64,000 bases of DNA from positions 62,001 to 126,000 of the forward strand of contig NZ_BLIV01000009.1 of assembly GCF_009811755.1 (NCBI RefSeq). Direction: 5' to 3'. A program made the position numbers and the translations under genes. Of this stretch, positions 45,615 to 54,142 are shown piece after piece (within the stretch, counting starts at the first letter, position 1; each line of letters opens with the position of its first letter). The notes below the pieces were generated by a model. That model ran no database searches, had not been told where the DNA came from, and saw only the letters and a list, made by a program, of their open reading frames with translations. The DNA comes from Roseobacter cerasinus. GTDB taxonomy: Bacteria > Pseudomonadota > Alphaproteobacteria > Rhodobacterales > Rhodobacteraceae.

Positions 45615-46178
45615 TCAGGCGCGTTCGGAGTATTCCATCGTTTCGGTGTTCACGACAATGTCTTCATCCTGTGCGATGAAAGGCGGCACCATGACCTTCA
45701 CACCATTGTCGAGCACCGCAGGCTTAAACGAATTCGCCGCTGTCTGACCTTTCACAACCGGCTCAGTCTCGACCACCTTGCAGGTCACCTTCTGGGGCAG
45801 TGTCGCGTTCAGCGCTTCATCGTCGTAGAACTCCACCACGATGGTCATGCCGTCCTGCAGGAAGGGGCGACGCTCCCCCAGCAGCTCCGCGGGCAGTTGG
45901 ACTTGCTCATAGGTCTCGGTGTCCATGACGACGAGCTGGCCGTCATCCTCGTAGAGAAACTGCTGGTCTTTCTGCTCCAGCCGGACCCGTTCGACTTTAT
46001 CCGCACTGCGGAACCGTTCATTCAATTTGGAACCGTTCCGCAGGTTGCGCAGTTCCACCTGAGCAAACGCCCCGCCCTTCCCGGGCTTCACGTGATCAAC
46101 TTTGACAGCCGCCCAGAGACCATCGTTATGCTCCAGAACATTCCCAGGACGGATTTCATTTCCATTGATTTTAGGCAT
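45615..46178 (-). CDS. efp: Translation elongation factor P
   Basis: A 187-residue EF-P with the KOW-like first domain, modifiable Lys in PGKGGAF (around residue 33), and two OB domains; [20 protein letters not shown] is the C-terminal signature. EF-P relieves ribosomes stalled at polyproline. The start at 46178 gives the usual length; a longer frame to 46691 crosses the divergent gene and is rejected. The ribosome site is weak (GGTCCG). The modifying enzyme genes are not in the window. Confidence 0.96.
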   Translation of the reverse strand: MPKINGNEIRPGNVLEHNDGLWAAVKVDHVKPGKGGAFAQVELRNLRNGSKLNERFRSADKVERVRLEQKDQQFLYEDDGQLVVMDTETYEQVQLPAELLGERRPFLQDGMTIVVEFYDDEALNATLPQKVTCKVVETEPVVKGQTAANSFKPAVLDNGVKVMVPPFIAQDEDIVVNTETMEYSERA

Positions 46179-46398
46179 TTGCACGGACCACGGCGAAAGG
46201 TTGATGAATGATTGACGATCCCTATATCTGGCGGGATGGGTGGTGACAAGACAACGATATCTCGTGCTGCAAGCGCAAAAAGCCATGCGCAAGTTGCATA
46301 GATGCCATGCATTTACAGGGTATCCGAATCGCCTGAACTCCGTCATAAGGAGCGTCACGCCGGAAAGACAAGAGCAAGAATAATGGAAAGGACGACGA

Positions 46399-46719
46399 AT
46401 GAAGGATTTCGTTGACGGCACAGCCTTTAACAATGAGCAAGGCAACCGTGCACGTAAACTTTTTGCAGCTGTGGTACTGGCTGCATTGGACGACGCCATA
46501 GCGGACGACAAGAAATATGGCAATGGTCCGGAACAGATTGCCCGCTGGGCACGCTCGCGCGATGGTCGCGAGGTTCTCAGCTGTGCCGGGATCGACCCGA
46601 ACGAGCGGGTTGTCTCAGGCTTGATGGACTTCGTGGGCAAGGGTGTGCGCACGTCTGTTGCGCTGTCTCGCGAAGAATCCGAGCGTCGCAATGCGGCTCA
46701 GCAGGCTGAAGCGGCCTGA
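46399..46719 (+). CDS. Conserved small cytosolic protein, probably DUF6280
   Basis: A 106-residue protein ([19 protein letters not shown], then [18 protein letters not shown] and [20 protein letters not shown]). It looks like a widely conserved Rhodobacterales family that I associate with DUF6280; the name is from memory and unverified. AAAGGA lies 8 nt upstream. It diverges from efp and is followed by an intrinsic terminator. Its high sequence regularity suggests strong conservation, but the role is unknown. Confidence 0.7.
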   Translation: MKDFVDGTAFNNEQGNRARKLFAAVVLAALDDAIADDKKYGNGPEQIARWARSRDGREVLSCAGIDPNERVVSGLMDFVGKGVRTSVALSREESERRNAAQQAEAA

Positions 46720-46744
46720 TAACCTCGTCATATTACGATCAAAG

Positions 46745-46776
46745 GCGCGCCCTGCCCCGGGCGCGCTTTTGTTTTG
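46745..46776 (+). terminator. Intrinsic terminator
   Basis: An 8-bp stem (GCGCGCCC/GGGCGCGC), 6-nt loop and a T-rich tract starting TTTTG. It lies 26 bp after the stop at 46719. Confidence 0.85.
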
Positions 46777-46875
46777 TCTCTAGAGCATCTGACGAAAGAC
46801 CTGAAACATCACTTAACGCGTTGAAATCTTTGATGTCAGGCAGCTTTAGGTGCTTTAGACAATTCGCATGATGCT

Positions 46876-47454
46876 TTAGCTGTCCGTGAAGAAAAACAGC
46901 CACTGACGCACGACCCAGATTTCGGCCATGAACAGTGCCGCCACCACACAGAGCATCGCTGGCCCAAACCGTCGTTGCCAGAGCGCAATCGCGGCCAGCG
47001 TCGCGACAAAGGCCTCAAGCGGTGCGAGCCACATAGCCCCGTGATCCCTGTCCCAATAGCTGAGCGGGCTCTGGAACACCCAGCCGGACAGCGGCCAGAA
47101 ATGGGCGCGACCATCATCATGGTGTAGCGGAAAATCCAGGCACAGGTGCAAAAGCGCAGCCCCGGTCATTGCAATCGCCCAAGGCACCCCGCGCCACAGC
47201 GCAAAGCCAAAGAGTGCCCCCCAGAGCAGAAATGAATTGTCGATGGCAAAGACCGTTTGCCAGGTCCGCGAAAAATACAGTTCGTCAAAAACGATCTGCG
47301 GCGGGATCCGGAACACAAAAAGAGCAGAGCCTGCGAGCAGGTAAAGCGACAGATCCGGCAGCAGCGCGCCTGCAAAGGCCGCGCAGACGATCCCGGCACT
47401 GCCCTTGCGCCCCATCAGGGCGGCGCCGATCAAAAGATGCGCGGGCGTGTTCAT
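46876..47454 (-). CDS. YdjM/DUF457-like membrane-bound metal-dependent hydrolase
   Basis: A 192-residue polytopic membrane protein. His and Asp residues cluster as in the DUF457 family: [14 protein letters not shown] at the start, [11 protein letters not shown], and [20 protein letters not shown]. Four to five hydrophobic segments are present. AAGGAG lies 6 nt upstream of the ATG. It diverges from cobQ with only 64 bp between, which may explain why this family is sometimes labelled a cobalamin protein; there is no sequence basis for that here. Confidence 0.75.
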   Translation of the reverse strand: MNTPAHLLIGAALMGRKGSAGIVCAAFAGALLPDLSLYLLAGSALFVFRIPPQIVFDELYFSRTWQTVFAIDNSFLLWGALFGFALWRGVPWAIAMTGAALLHLCLDFPLHHDDGRAHFWPLSGWVFQSPLSYWDRDHGAMWLAPLEAFVATLAAIALWQRRFGPAMLCVVAALFMAEIWVVRQWLFFFTDS

Positions 47455-47518
47455 CTTTGCTCCTTTTCCTTCGCGCGATCATGCGTCAGGTTGCGCGAAA
47501 CGGCAAAGGGAACGGGCC

Positions 47519-48988
47519 ATGGCGCGTGCGATCATGATACAGGGCACCGGCAGCAATGTCGGAAAGTCGATGATCGTCGCCGGCCTTGCGCGAGCCTTTA
47601 CGCGGCGCGGGTTGACCGTGCGGCCATTCAAGCCGCAGAACATGTCCAACAACGCCGCCGTGACCATCGACGGTGGTGAGATTGGGCGCGCGCAAGCCTT
47701 GCAGGCTAAGGCAGCGGGCGTGCCGCCGCATACGGATATGAACCCGGTGCTGTTGAAACCGCAGTCAAGCACGGGCGCCCAGATCATCGTGCAAGGCCAG
47801 GTCTTTGGTCAACAGGAAGCGCGCGCCTTTGGGCAGGCCAAGGGCAAACTCATGCCCTATGTGCTGGAGAGCTTCCATCGCCTCTCGGGCAGCTGCGATC
47901 TTGTTCTGATCGAGGGCGCAGGCAGCCCGGCAGAGACCAATCTGCGCGCGCGCGACATTGCCAACATGGGCTTTGCTCGCGCAGTCGACGTGCCGGTTGT
48001 ACTGATGGGCGACATCGATCGGGGCGGCGTCATCGCGCAGGTGGTGGGCACGCAGGCCGTTCTAGAAGTGGGTGACCTTGATCTGATCAAAGGATTTGCA
48101 ATCAATAAGTTCCGCGGCGATGTTCGTCTTTTTGATGAAGGGCGGGATGATATCTGCACGCGTACAGGCTGGCCCTGTCTGGGTGTGATCCCATGGTTTC
48201 AGACCGCTGGCCGTTTACCGGCCGAGGATGTGGCCGACCTGCCCGCGCGCGCCCGCTCAGACGGCAGCGGGCTCACCATCGTCGTGCCGCAGCTGCCGCG
48301 CATCTCCAACTTCGACGATCTGGATCCGCTGGCAGCAGAGCCGAGTGTCACACTGATCATCGCGCCCCCCGGCGCCCCCTTGCCGGTGGAGGCAGATGTC
48401 ATTCTGCTCGGTGGCAGCAAGGCGACCCTCTCGGATCTGGAGGCGCTACGCCACGAAGGTTGGGACATCGACATCGCCGGGCACATCCGACGTGGGGGGC
48501 ACGTTCTGGGACTGTGCGGAGGCTATCAGATGCTGGGCCGGTCCATCGCCGACCCTGACGGCATCGAAGGCCCGGCCAGCCGCGCAGAGGGGCTCGGATA
48601 TCTGGATGTTGAAACGGTTCTGAACCCGCGCAAGACGCTCAAGCTTAGCACGGGCACGCACCTGTCGAGCGGCGCCGCGCTGGACGGCTACGAGATCCAT
48701 ATGGGTGACACCAATGGCCCGGACCGTGCGCACGCCTGGCTGGAGGTAAATGGTCGCCCGGAAGGGGCCAGCGCCCTGGATGGTCGTGTTCAGGGCTGTT
48801 ATTTGCATGGCATCTTTGGCTCAGATGCGTTTCGCCAAGCCTGGCTGGGGCAGTTCGGCGTCACCGCGCAGGCGGCCTATGACGCTCAGGTTGAGCAGAC
48901 GCTTGATGATCTCGCGGATCATCTGGAACTGCACATGGATCTGGATCTGCTCTTCAGCCTCGCTGCCACACCGGCAGGCGCGGGTTGA
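47519..48988 (+). CDS. cobQ: Cobyric acid synthase CobQ
   Basis: A 489-residue glutamine-dependent amidotransferase of B12 synthesis that amidates four carboxylates of adenosylcobyrinic acid a,c-diamide. The N-terminal DTBS-like ATPase domain has [20 protein letters not shown] (P-loop), NMSNNAAV and IEGAGSPAE; the C-terminal class I glutaminase has the nucleophile Cys in [12 protein letters not shown] and a late His in GCYLHGIF. The start at 47519 has AAAGGG 9 nt upstream; the longer frame to 47405 overlaps the divergent gene. No cobalamin riboswitch fits in the 64-bp spacer. Confidence 0.96.
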   Translation: MARAIMIQGTGSNVGKSMIVAGLARAFTRRGLTVRPFKPQNMSNNAAVTIDGGEIGRAQALQAKAAGVPPHTDMNPVLLKPQSSTGAQIIVQGQVFGQQEARAFGQAKGKLMPYVLESFHRLSGSCDLVLIEGAGSPAETNLRARDIANMGFARAVDVPVVLMGDIDRGGVIAQVVGTQAVLEVGDLDLIKGFAINKFRGDVRLFDEGRDDICTRTGWPCLGVIPWFQTAGRLPAEDVADLPARARSDGSGLTIVVPQLPRISNFDDLDPLAAEPSVTLIIAPPGAPLPVEADVILLGGSKATLSDLEALRHEGWDIDIAGHIRRGGHVLGLCGGYQMLGRSIADPDGIEGPASRAEGLGYLDVETVLNPRKTLKLSTGTHLSSGAALDGYEIHMGDTNGPDRAHAWLEVNGRPEGASALDGRVQGCYLHGIFGSDAFRQAWLGQFGVTAQAAYDAQVEQTLDDLADHLELHMDLDLLFSLAATPAGAG

Positions 48989-48993
48989 GGGCT

Positions 48994-49614
48994 CTACCCC
49001 AGGTCTCGGGTGGACAAGGCGCGCTGGATCTCGCGCCGCACCATCTTACGCAGGTTCTGGGTGATGCGCTCACCCATCTCGCCTTGCAGCTCCGCGCGCA
49101 GGATCTCTGAAATCATGCGCTGTAGCGTTTCCTCGTCCAGCACCTGATCGTCCTGCGGGGTGGTCAGCTCCTGTGACCGACCGGCCTGCACCGCACCGCT
49201 GGCGGGCGCCTCGGCCGCATCCTCCTCCGGCCAGGTCATATCCGCCGTTTCGGTCCCGGCGTAGTCGTCACCACCTGTCCCGTCAGGCTCCCATTGACCG
49301 GCTGTTTTTGCGATCTCAACCTCTAGCAAGGCGATCTTCTGCGACAGCGCATCCAGCGCCGGGGATCGCGCCTCGGAAACCGGGGGCTTGTTTTCTGACG
49401 GGCCATCGCTGCCTGGCGTGGGCACATGTACCGCCGCATCAGGCCCCAGCCGCAAAACGCCTGGGCGGCGCACGCGTTGCTCGGGGGACAGGATCAGCAC
49501 ATCCGGTTTATCAGGTGGCGTGGCACCCACATCTTTTGCGCCCGCATCACTCACGAGGCGCTGAACGGACGACAAAACATCTTCCACATCCGAGTTTGAT
49601 CGAGACCTCGACAT
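48994..49614 (-). CDS. PopZ-like (DUF2497-like) protein
   Basis: A 206-residue acidic, mostly disordered protein. An N-terminal helix SDVEDVLSSVQRLVSDAGA resembles the N-terminal helix of PopZ/DUF2497 proteins, and the C-terminal region DEETLQRMISEILRAELQG to REIQRAL resembles the oligomerisation helices. PopZ organises cell poles in alphaproteobacteria. The relation is inferred from pattern and layout, without an alignment. ATG at 49614 has GGAGG 3 nt upstream, which is close; a GTG at 49635 is the alternative start. Confidence 0.55.
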   Translation of the reverse strand: MSRSRSNSDVEDVLSSVQRLVSDAGAKDVGATPPDKPDVLILSPEQRVRRPGVLRLGPDAAVHVPTPGSDGPSENKPPVSEARSPALDALSQKIALLEVEIAKTAGQWEPDGTGGDDYAGTETADMTWPEEDAAEAPASGAVQAGRSQELTTPQDDQVLDEETLQRMISEILRAELQGEMGERITQNLRKMVRREIQRALSTRDLG

Positions 49615-49682
49615 AGACCTCCAGACATGCTCCACCCAATTCTAGCCGCACCAGGGGTCGCGCACAATGGGAGGGGCCGCCC

Positions 49683-51122
49683 CTAGTCTTTCTGCAAGGC
49701 GCGCAAGACACGATCGAGGCGTTGACCTTGCCGCGAAATCGGCACCGGCGCATCCTTCACCAGCTCATAGTAGGCGTTTGGATCGTACTGCTGTACCCCC
49801 AAAGACAGATCGCGCGCCGTCAGGCGGCCTGTCGCTTGCAGAACCCCATAGGCTGCCACATAGAGGTTTGCCTGATCAGAAATGCGCGATGTCTCGGCGT
49901 CCAGCAACTCCTGTTCTGCATCGAGAACATCCAGCGTTGTCCGGGCGCCCAAGGTCGCCTCTTCCCGCACACCTTCAAAAGCGATGCGAGCGGCGCGGAT
50001 GCGTTCTTCACTGGCCTGCAGGCTGGCCCGCTGCGCGGCCAGAGACGCATAGGCGGCGCCCACATCCTGCGAGACCTGCTTGCGCACCTCCAACAGGTTG
50101 CCCCGCTGCGCATCCCGCGATGCGATCGCCGAGCGGATGCCAGAGGACAGCGCCCCACCCCGGTAGATCGGGCCGCTGAGTTCGATGCCGATCTCCCCGG
50201 ACCGGGTGAAATCGCTGTTGCCCAGATCTTCCGAAAACCCAAGCGAGCCCACGGCAGAGATCGTGGGCTTCACAGCCGCCTTTGCTCGCATGATATTGAG
50301 TTCAGCAACGGCGACAAAGTGCTGTGCAGCGACAAGGTCGGGGTGTGTCTGGATCGCGCGTGCACGGGCGGTTTCGACGTTGTTTTCCAACCGCGGCAAT
50401 GAGGGCGGTGGCGCAAGGGCACCTGGCGCATTGCCGACAACGTTGCGGTACTCCTCTTCGGCCTGCAGCAGATCGCCGCGCGCTGTGGCCAGCCCGCTGC
50501 GCGCCTCGGCGAGGCTGGCTTCGGCCTGTGCCACATCCGTCCGCGTGACCTCACCCACTTCAAACCGGTCTTGCGCGGCCCGCAATTCCTGGGTCAGCAG
50601 TCTCAGGTTGTTCTGGCGCAGCGAGACAAACTCGCGCGCCGCAACCACATTCAGATAGGCGGAGACCGCGCGCAGGAGCACGGTTTGTTCCAGACTGATC
50701 AACTGTTGGCGCGTCCCCAGGACCGTCTCCTTGGCCGCATCGACACCAAGTGCCGTGCCACCGAAGTCATAAAGCAACAGGGAGGCCGCCAAACCAATCG
50801 CCCCCGTCGTACTTTCGAGTTGGGTGGTTGTCGGAACACCAAGCGTGTTCCGTGACCGGCTGTCCCCGAAATCCCGGGTCACGCTTGCGCTGTAGTTCAG
50901 AATGGGTTTCAGAGCGGCCGCCGCAGCGGCCACATCTTCATCAGCCGCCCGTAGAAGAGCCCGGTTCTGATCAAGAAGACCGCTTGTCTTGTAGGCGGAG
51001 ACCAGCGCATCGGCCAAGGTTTCAGCCTTGGCAGATGGCACGGCCAGCCCCAGTGCCAGCCCCGTTGATAGGGCAACTGCACGACCCAAGGCCGCCAGTC
51101 GTTTTGTAGCTATGTCGGACAT
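49683..51122 (-). CDS. tolC: TolC-family outer membrane channel
   Basis: A 479-residue outer-membrane efflux protein with a signal peptide (GRAVALSTGLALGLAVPSAKA-ET). The coiled-coil duplicated architecture is visible as two long Ala/Gln/Arg/Glu-rich helical stretches (about 120-260 and 330-440), each after a beta strand pair, with GAPGALAPPP-like linkers. It could serve the RND pump at 6007-11084 or type I secretion; neither partner is adjacent. Start at 51122 has GAGG 8 nt upstream. pcm lies 45 bp upstream in the same direction and may be cotranscribed. Confidence 0.93.
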   Translation of the reverse strand: MSDIATKRLAALGRAVALSTGLALGLAVPSAKAETLADALVSAYKTSGLLDQNRALLRAADEDVAAAAAALKPILNYSASVTRDFGDSRSRNTLGVPTTTQLESTTGAIGLAASLLLYDFGGTALGVDAAKETVLGTRQQLISLEQTVLLRAVSAYLNVVAAREFVSLRQNNLRLLTQELRAAQDRFEVGEVTRTDVAQAEASLAEARSGLATARGDLLQAEEEYRNVVGNAPGALAPPPSLPRLENNVETARARAIQTHPDLVAAQHFVAVAELNIMRAKAAVKPTISAVGSLGFSEDLGNSDFTRSGEIGIELSGPIYRGGALSSGIRSAIASRDAQRGNLLEVRKQVSQDVGAAYASLAAQRASLQASEERIRAARIAFEGVREEATLGARTTLDVLDAEQELLDAETSRISDQANLYVAAYGVLQATGRLTARDLSLGVQQYDPNAYYELVKDAPVPISRQGQRLDRVLRALQKD

Positions 51123-51167
51123 TCTGTGCCTCTTTCTGTCTTTGGCCTGCTCAGGACCTCGGTTACG

Positions 51168-51821
51168 TTAGAATTCGAAGGCAGCCTCTTTTGCGAAACC
51201 GGGCAGAACCGGCGCACCAGCATTGAACGACATTCTCCATGACATGCGGCCATCGCTCTTATGACCAACACGCACTTCACCCAAAGCACCTGACATGAAA
51301 AGGCATGCGATGCGCCCGCCTTCCTTGAGTTGTTCCAGCAAAACAGGCGGAAGGCTGTTCACGCCCCCCTGAACTACAATGACATCATAGGGCCCGTGCT
51401 GAGCTGCACCCTCAACCAGTGGCCCGGCGTGCATCACCACATTGTCTGCCCCCACCTCCGCAAGCGCATCCTGGGCTTCGGCTGCCAGCGCCTCGTCTTC
51501 CTCGACCGCAATCACCGCTTCGGCCATACGCGCCATCACGGCAGAAGAGTAGCCCAGTGCCGCACCGACATCGAGCACCAGCTCGTCATTGGAAATATCG
51601 AGGGCATCCAGCATCTTGGCAAGAGTTCTGGGCTCAAGGATCACACGACCACCACCAAGGTCGAGGTTTCCCCCCATATAGGCCGCCTCACGTTGTGCTG
51701 CGGGAACGAATGTCTCACGCGGCACAGTCAACATGGCGTCGATGATGGGAAATTTGGTCACATCTGAGGGTCTGACCTGAGTATCAACCATCATCGTGCG
51801 GCGGCTGGCAAAATCGATCAT
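51168..51821 (-). CDS. Protein-L-isoaspartate O-methyltransferase-like protein
   Basis: A 217-residue SAM-dependent methyltransferase of the Pcm family. [21 protein letters not shown] starts it (21 residues, listed by position 1-21 as first and last parts MIDFA and RPSDV), VPRETFVPA and [19 protein letters not shown] precede the SAM motif [18 protein letters not shown]. In this branch the motif between [10 protein letters not shown] and the acceptor site differs from E. coli Pcm, so repair activity on isoaspartate is likely but not certain. It sits upstream of tolC, a common pairing in this group. Confidence 0.85.
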   Translation of the reverse strand: MIDFASRRTMMVDTQVRPSDVTKFPIIDAMLTVPRETFVPAAQREAAYMGGNLDLGGGRVILEPRTLAKMLDALDISNDELVLDVGAALGYSSAVMARMAEAVIAVEEDEALAAEAQDALAEVGADNVVMHAGPLVEGAAQHGPYDVIVVQGGVNSLPPVLLEQLKEGGRIACLFMSGALGEVRVGHKSDGRMSWRMSFNAGAPVLPGFAKEAAFEF

Positions 51822-51967
51822 GCGGCTAAACTCGTCTGTTCAGTTGCGTGCGGCAAAGCTCTGCCATATTCCCGCGCATCCGGCAACGGCGTTGCGGAGT
51901 ATTTTGCAGCTTTGTGACACTTGCAGCACTGCATTGAATGGGATAGCAGTGCCCGGACACCCTCAGA

Positions 51968-52041
51968 GGCGAGTTGGCGGAGTGGTGACGCAGCGGATTG
52001 CAAATCCGTGTACACCGGTTCGATTCCGGTACTCGCCTCCA
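51968..52041 (+). tRNA. tRNA-Cys (anticodon GCA)
   Basis: The 74-nt sequence folds as a cloverleaf: acceptor GGCGAGT (51968-51974) with ACTCGCC (52031-52037), anticodon arm CGGATT-GCA-AATCCG, T arm CCGGTTCGATTCCGG, discriminator T and encoded CCA at 52039-52041. It lies 15 bp from the 3' end of the integrase, so its 3' end is the likely attachment site of the island. Confidence 0.95.
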
Positions 52042-52056
52042 TTTAATTTCAAGCAC

Positions 52057-52788
52057 TTAGCTCTCTCCTCTCTTTGCCCCATTGGGGGCGTTTACAATAG
52101 CGTTTACAGTTTTACCCTCGCGACGCTGCTTTTCGCGCTCCAGTAAGTCGAGGACTTCCGCGCTTTCAGCAGGTGAAACGGCGGCGTAATGCTCGATCAC
52201 AGCGGCGGCATAACGAAGCGACCAACCCATGTGATTTGCGATTTGGTTGAGGCCTAGACCAGCACGTAGGAGCCGTGTGGCCGCTGTACCGCGTGTATCT
52301 TGGAGGCGCAGCGTGGGATCACTGAGCTTGTCCGCGATCCGGTCCCGGTAGCGAGTGATGGCGCGACTAGCCGATGTAGGCCTTAGCGGCTTACCTCGGT
52401 CATTGACCAACAAAACAAGTTGATCTGCAGGTGTTTCATCAATTAACTGCCGAAGCTCCGGCGTCACAGGAATATGCGCCACACGTCCGCGTTTCTGGGT
52501 TCGCACCCTGAACCGGTCAATTCCATCGAAGCTCTCAAGGTTGCCTCGTGTCAGACGCACAAGGTCCGCTGGTCGCAGGCCGGTCTCGCAAGCGAGTGTC
52601 ATCACGCGTTGATCCAAGCGGAGCCTTACAAGCTTGGGGTCGAAGAAGTTCGGGTTTCTCCGAACTGGCGTGATCCCCAAATTGCGACAAAACCCGCGAA
52701 ACGCATCGTTCGGGGATGCAAAACCAAGCGCCGCAGCGAGATCATCAGACGAAACCAAGCTGATTGCTTTAACGCTGAAATCCATCAC
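52057..52788 (-). CDS. int: Compact tyrosine recombinase (integrase)
   Basis: A 243-residue site-specific recombinase. A short N-terminal part (residues 11-60, LVSSDDLAAALGFASPNDAF and NPNFFDPKLVRLRLDQ) resembles an excisionase or AlpA-type DNA-binding fold and runs straight into the catalytic domain, with Arg72 (TGLRPADLVRL), Lys99, Arg166 (QDTRGTAATRLL), His186 (NHMGWS) and Tyr201 (IEHYAAV). The usual arm-binding and core-binding domains are not recognised, and the box II His is Gln163. Adjacent to tRNA-Cys. A 72-residue protein gene overlaps its start by 4 bp. Confidence 0.85.
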   Translation of the reverse strand: MMDFSVKAISLVSSDDLAAALGFASPNDAFRGFCRNLGITPVRRNPNFFDPKLVRLRLDQRVMTLACETGLRPADLVRLTRGNLESFDGIDRFRVRTQKRGRVAHIPVTPELRQLIDETPADQLVLLVNDRGKPLRPTSASRAITRYRDRIADKLSDPTLRLQDTRGTAATRLLRAGLGLNQIANHMGWSLRYAAAVIEHYAAVSPAESAEVLDLLEREKQRREGKTVNAIVNAPNGAKRGES

Positions 52789-53003
52789 TCTGCCCCCTTG
52801 TTTGAGGCATCAAGCCTCATCAGGGTTTCGAGCTGTTGGGCCGACAACATCATCGCGCGACCAATGGAATAGTACTGGCCATGCTCGCGGGCCTTTGTCC
52901 GCAGCGCCCTCGCTGACACGATAGCGCCCGTCTTACGCAACTTCTTACACCACTCTTCCGGGGTCAGCATGTCGTCGAGATTTTGCACTTGCAGCCTCAC
53001 CAA
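52785..53003 (-). CDS. Probable excisionase-like DNA-binding protein
   Basis: A 72-residue protein with a helix-turn-helix pattern: LTPEEWCKKLRKTGAIVSAR, ALRTKAREHGQYYSIGRAMML. It overlaps the integrase start by 4 bp (ATGA), implying coupling, as for recombination directionality factors. Start uncertain: TTG at 53003, GTG at 53000 or ATG at 52970 (61 residues); no good ribosome site in any case. No database family could be checked. Confidence 0.5.
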   Translation of the reverse strand: MVRLQVQNLDDMLTPEEWCKKLRKTGAIVSARALRTKAREHGQYYSIGRAMMLSAQQLETLMRLDASNKGAE

Positions 53004-53118
53004 AATGTCTTGAATTTCAGGTTTCTACAAGTTCCTGCATGTTACCAGAGACAATCCTGACCTAGACAAACCTTCCGAGCATATGGGAAGATATTTTCTC
53101 AGAATTTTGGAGGCGCGA

Positions 53119-53532
53119 ATGTCCAAAAGCCGAATATTTGAGTTTGGGGGTAGTGATCTGCGCCGACTTGAAACTTGGGACCAGAAACATCGCGAAGCTG
53201 CGTGGCAGAAGCGGTATGAAATCACCCTTGCCGAGAAGCGCACAAAGGAACTCAAGCGAACGCGAAAGCCAGCCTCACTCGCGAAGGGCATTACCGACTA
53301 CCGCAAGATACGCGGGCTATCCCGAACAGAAAGCCCAATACTTGCCGGAGATAGCGACGAGGCTCTTGCCGACAGCGTTGAACAGCAATTCCAGCTCTTG
53401 CAGCAATCCTACGCAACCGGCAACGATGAGCAATTTGACCAAGCTCTTACCCGCGTGACTGAGGTCCGTAGAATGAAAGCAAACGGCGTTCTGGACATGA
53501 TCCGGGAACGGATGGCGGAGCCTGATCCTTGA
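53119..53532 (+). CDS. Island protein of unknown function
   Basis: A 137-residue charged protein (MSKSRIFEFGGSDLRRLETW, many Lys/Arg/Glu, then ADSVEQQFQLLQQSYATGN and LTRVTEVRRMKANGVLDMIR). GGAGG lies 5 nt before the ATG. No signal peptide, membrane segment or known domain is visible; helical content looks high. It ends 11 bp before a tandem repeat. Confidence 0.55.
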   Translation: MSKSRIFEFGGSDLRRLETWDQKHREAAWQKRYEITLAEKRTKELKRTRKPASLAKGITDYRKIRGLSRTESPILAGDSDEALADSVEQQFQLLQQSYATGNDEQFDQALTRVTEVRRMKANGVLDMIRERMAEPDP

Positions 53533-53542
53533 ACCCCGGCCC

Positions 53543-53626
53543 GGAAAGCTTGCGGGAAAGCTTGCGGGAAAGCTTGCGGGAAAGCTTGCGGGAAAGCTTG
53601 CGGGAAAGCTTGCGGGAAAGCTTGCG
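53543..53626. repeat. 7 x 12-bp tandem repeat
   Basis: Seven exact copies of the unit GGAAAGCTTGCG, each containing the palindrome AAGCTT. The array lies between a hypothetical gene (end 53532) and the Cys-rich protein gene (end 53732). An 88-codon frame on the minus strand across the array repeats the residues Arg-Lys-Leu-Ser; a repeat length divisible by three would keep any such frame open, so this is not evidence of a gene. Confidence 0.95.
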
Positions 53627-53731
53627 GTTCCTTTCGTCCGACCACAAGAGGAAGTTTTCTTTTGCCGCAATGGCTTTTGTCAGCTCAGCTTTGGCAATCT
53701 GACCAAGTAGCACTTTAGGTCACAGTCTTAG

Positions 53732-53959
53732 TTACTTCTCAACTTCGATGAATTCACCGCACCAGTAGCCAGGCGAAACCGTCGGCACTTCAAATTCGAC
53801 TGTGATGATGGCGTTCAGACTACCCCGTCTGACCGCAGTCGGTGGATACCGCCTGCATTGCCAGATGTCGCCGTTAACCACGCCAAACCTACAGTTCTGA
53901 CACGCGGGCTCACCTTCGAGCCCGGGTAGGTAGGGTGCTTCTTTTCTTTTGAAAACCAT
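53732..53959 (-). CDS. Small Cys-rich, probably zinc-binding protein
   Basis: A 75-residue protein with ACQNCRFG (Cys-x2-Cys), a central CRRYPPTAV and a late YWCGEFIE. Four or more cysteines arranged this way suggest one zinc or iron site. GAGGAG lies 6 nt before the ATG. Similar short proteins occur in phages and islands. The 183-bp spacer to the methyltransferase gene (53960-54142) holds nothing recognisable beyond its promoter region. Confidence 0.65.
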   Translation of the reverse strand: MVFKRKEAPYLPGLEGEPACQNCRFGVVNGDIWQCRRYPPTAVRRGSLNAIITVEFEVPTVSPGYWCGEFIEVEK

Positions 53960-54142
53960 TTCCGTCTCCTCTTCCTAGTCCAGTCAAATTTGCTCGCGGT
54001 TCGTGTAGGCAAGCTCCAGCAAATCAGATCAGCGATTCACACTGTCTTTCGTGCATGGTTGCACTGTAGCTACAACATGCTGCGCCGCTGTTGACCAGAG
54101 AGTCACACCCGATGTAGGCTCTTACAAAAAAGGGCAGATAAA

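Noticed and set aside
47455-47518. Cobalamin riboswitch before cobQ
   Set aside because: Only 64 bp between divergent genes, too short for the element.
53543-53626. CRISPR-like array
   Set aside because: Repeats are contiguous with no spacers and no cas genes are near.
53447-53713. 88-codon frame with Arg-Lys-Leu-Ser repeats
   Set aside because: Openness is explained by the 12-bp repeat (a multiple of three); weak start, antisense to a better gene.
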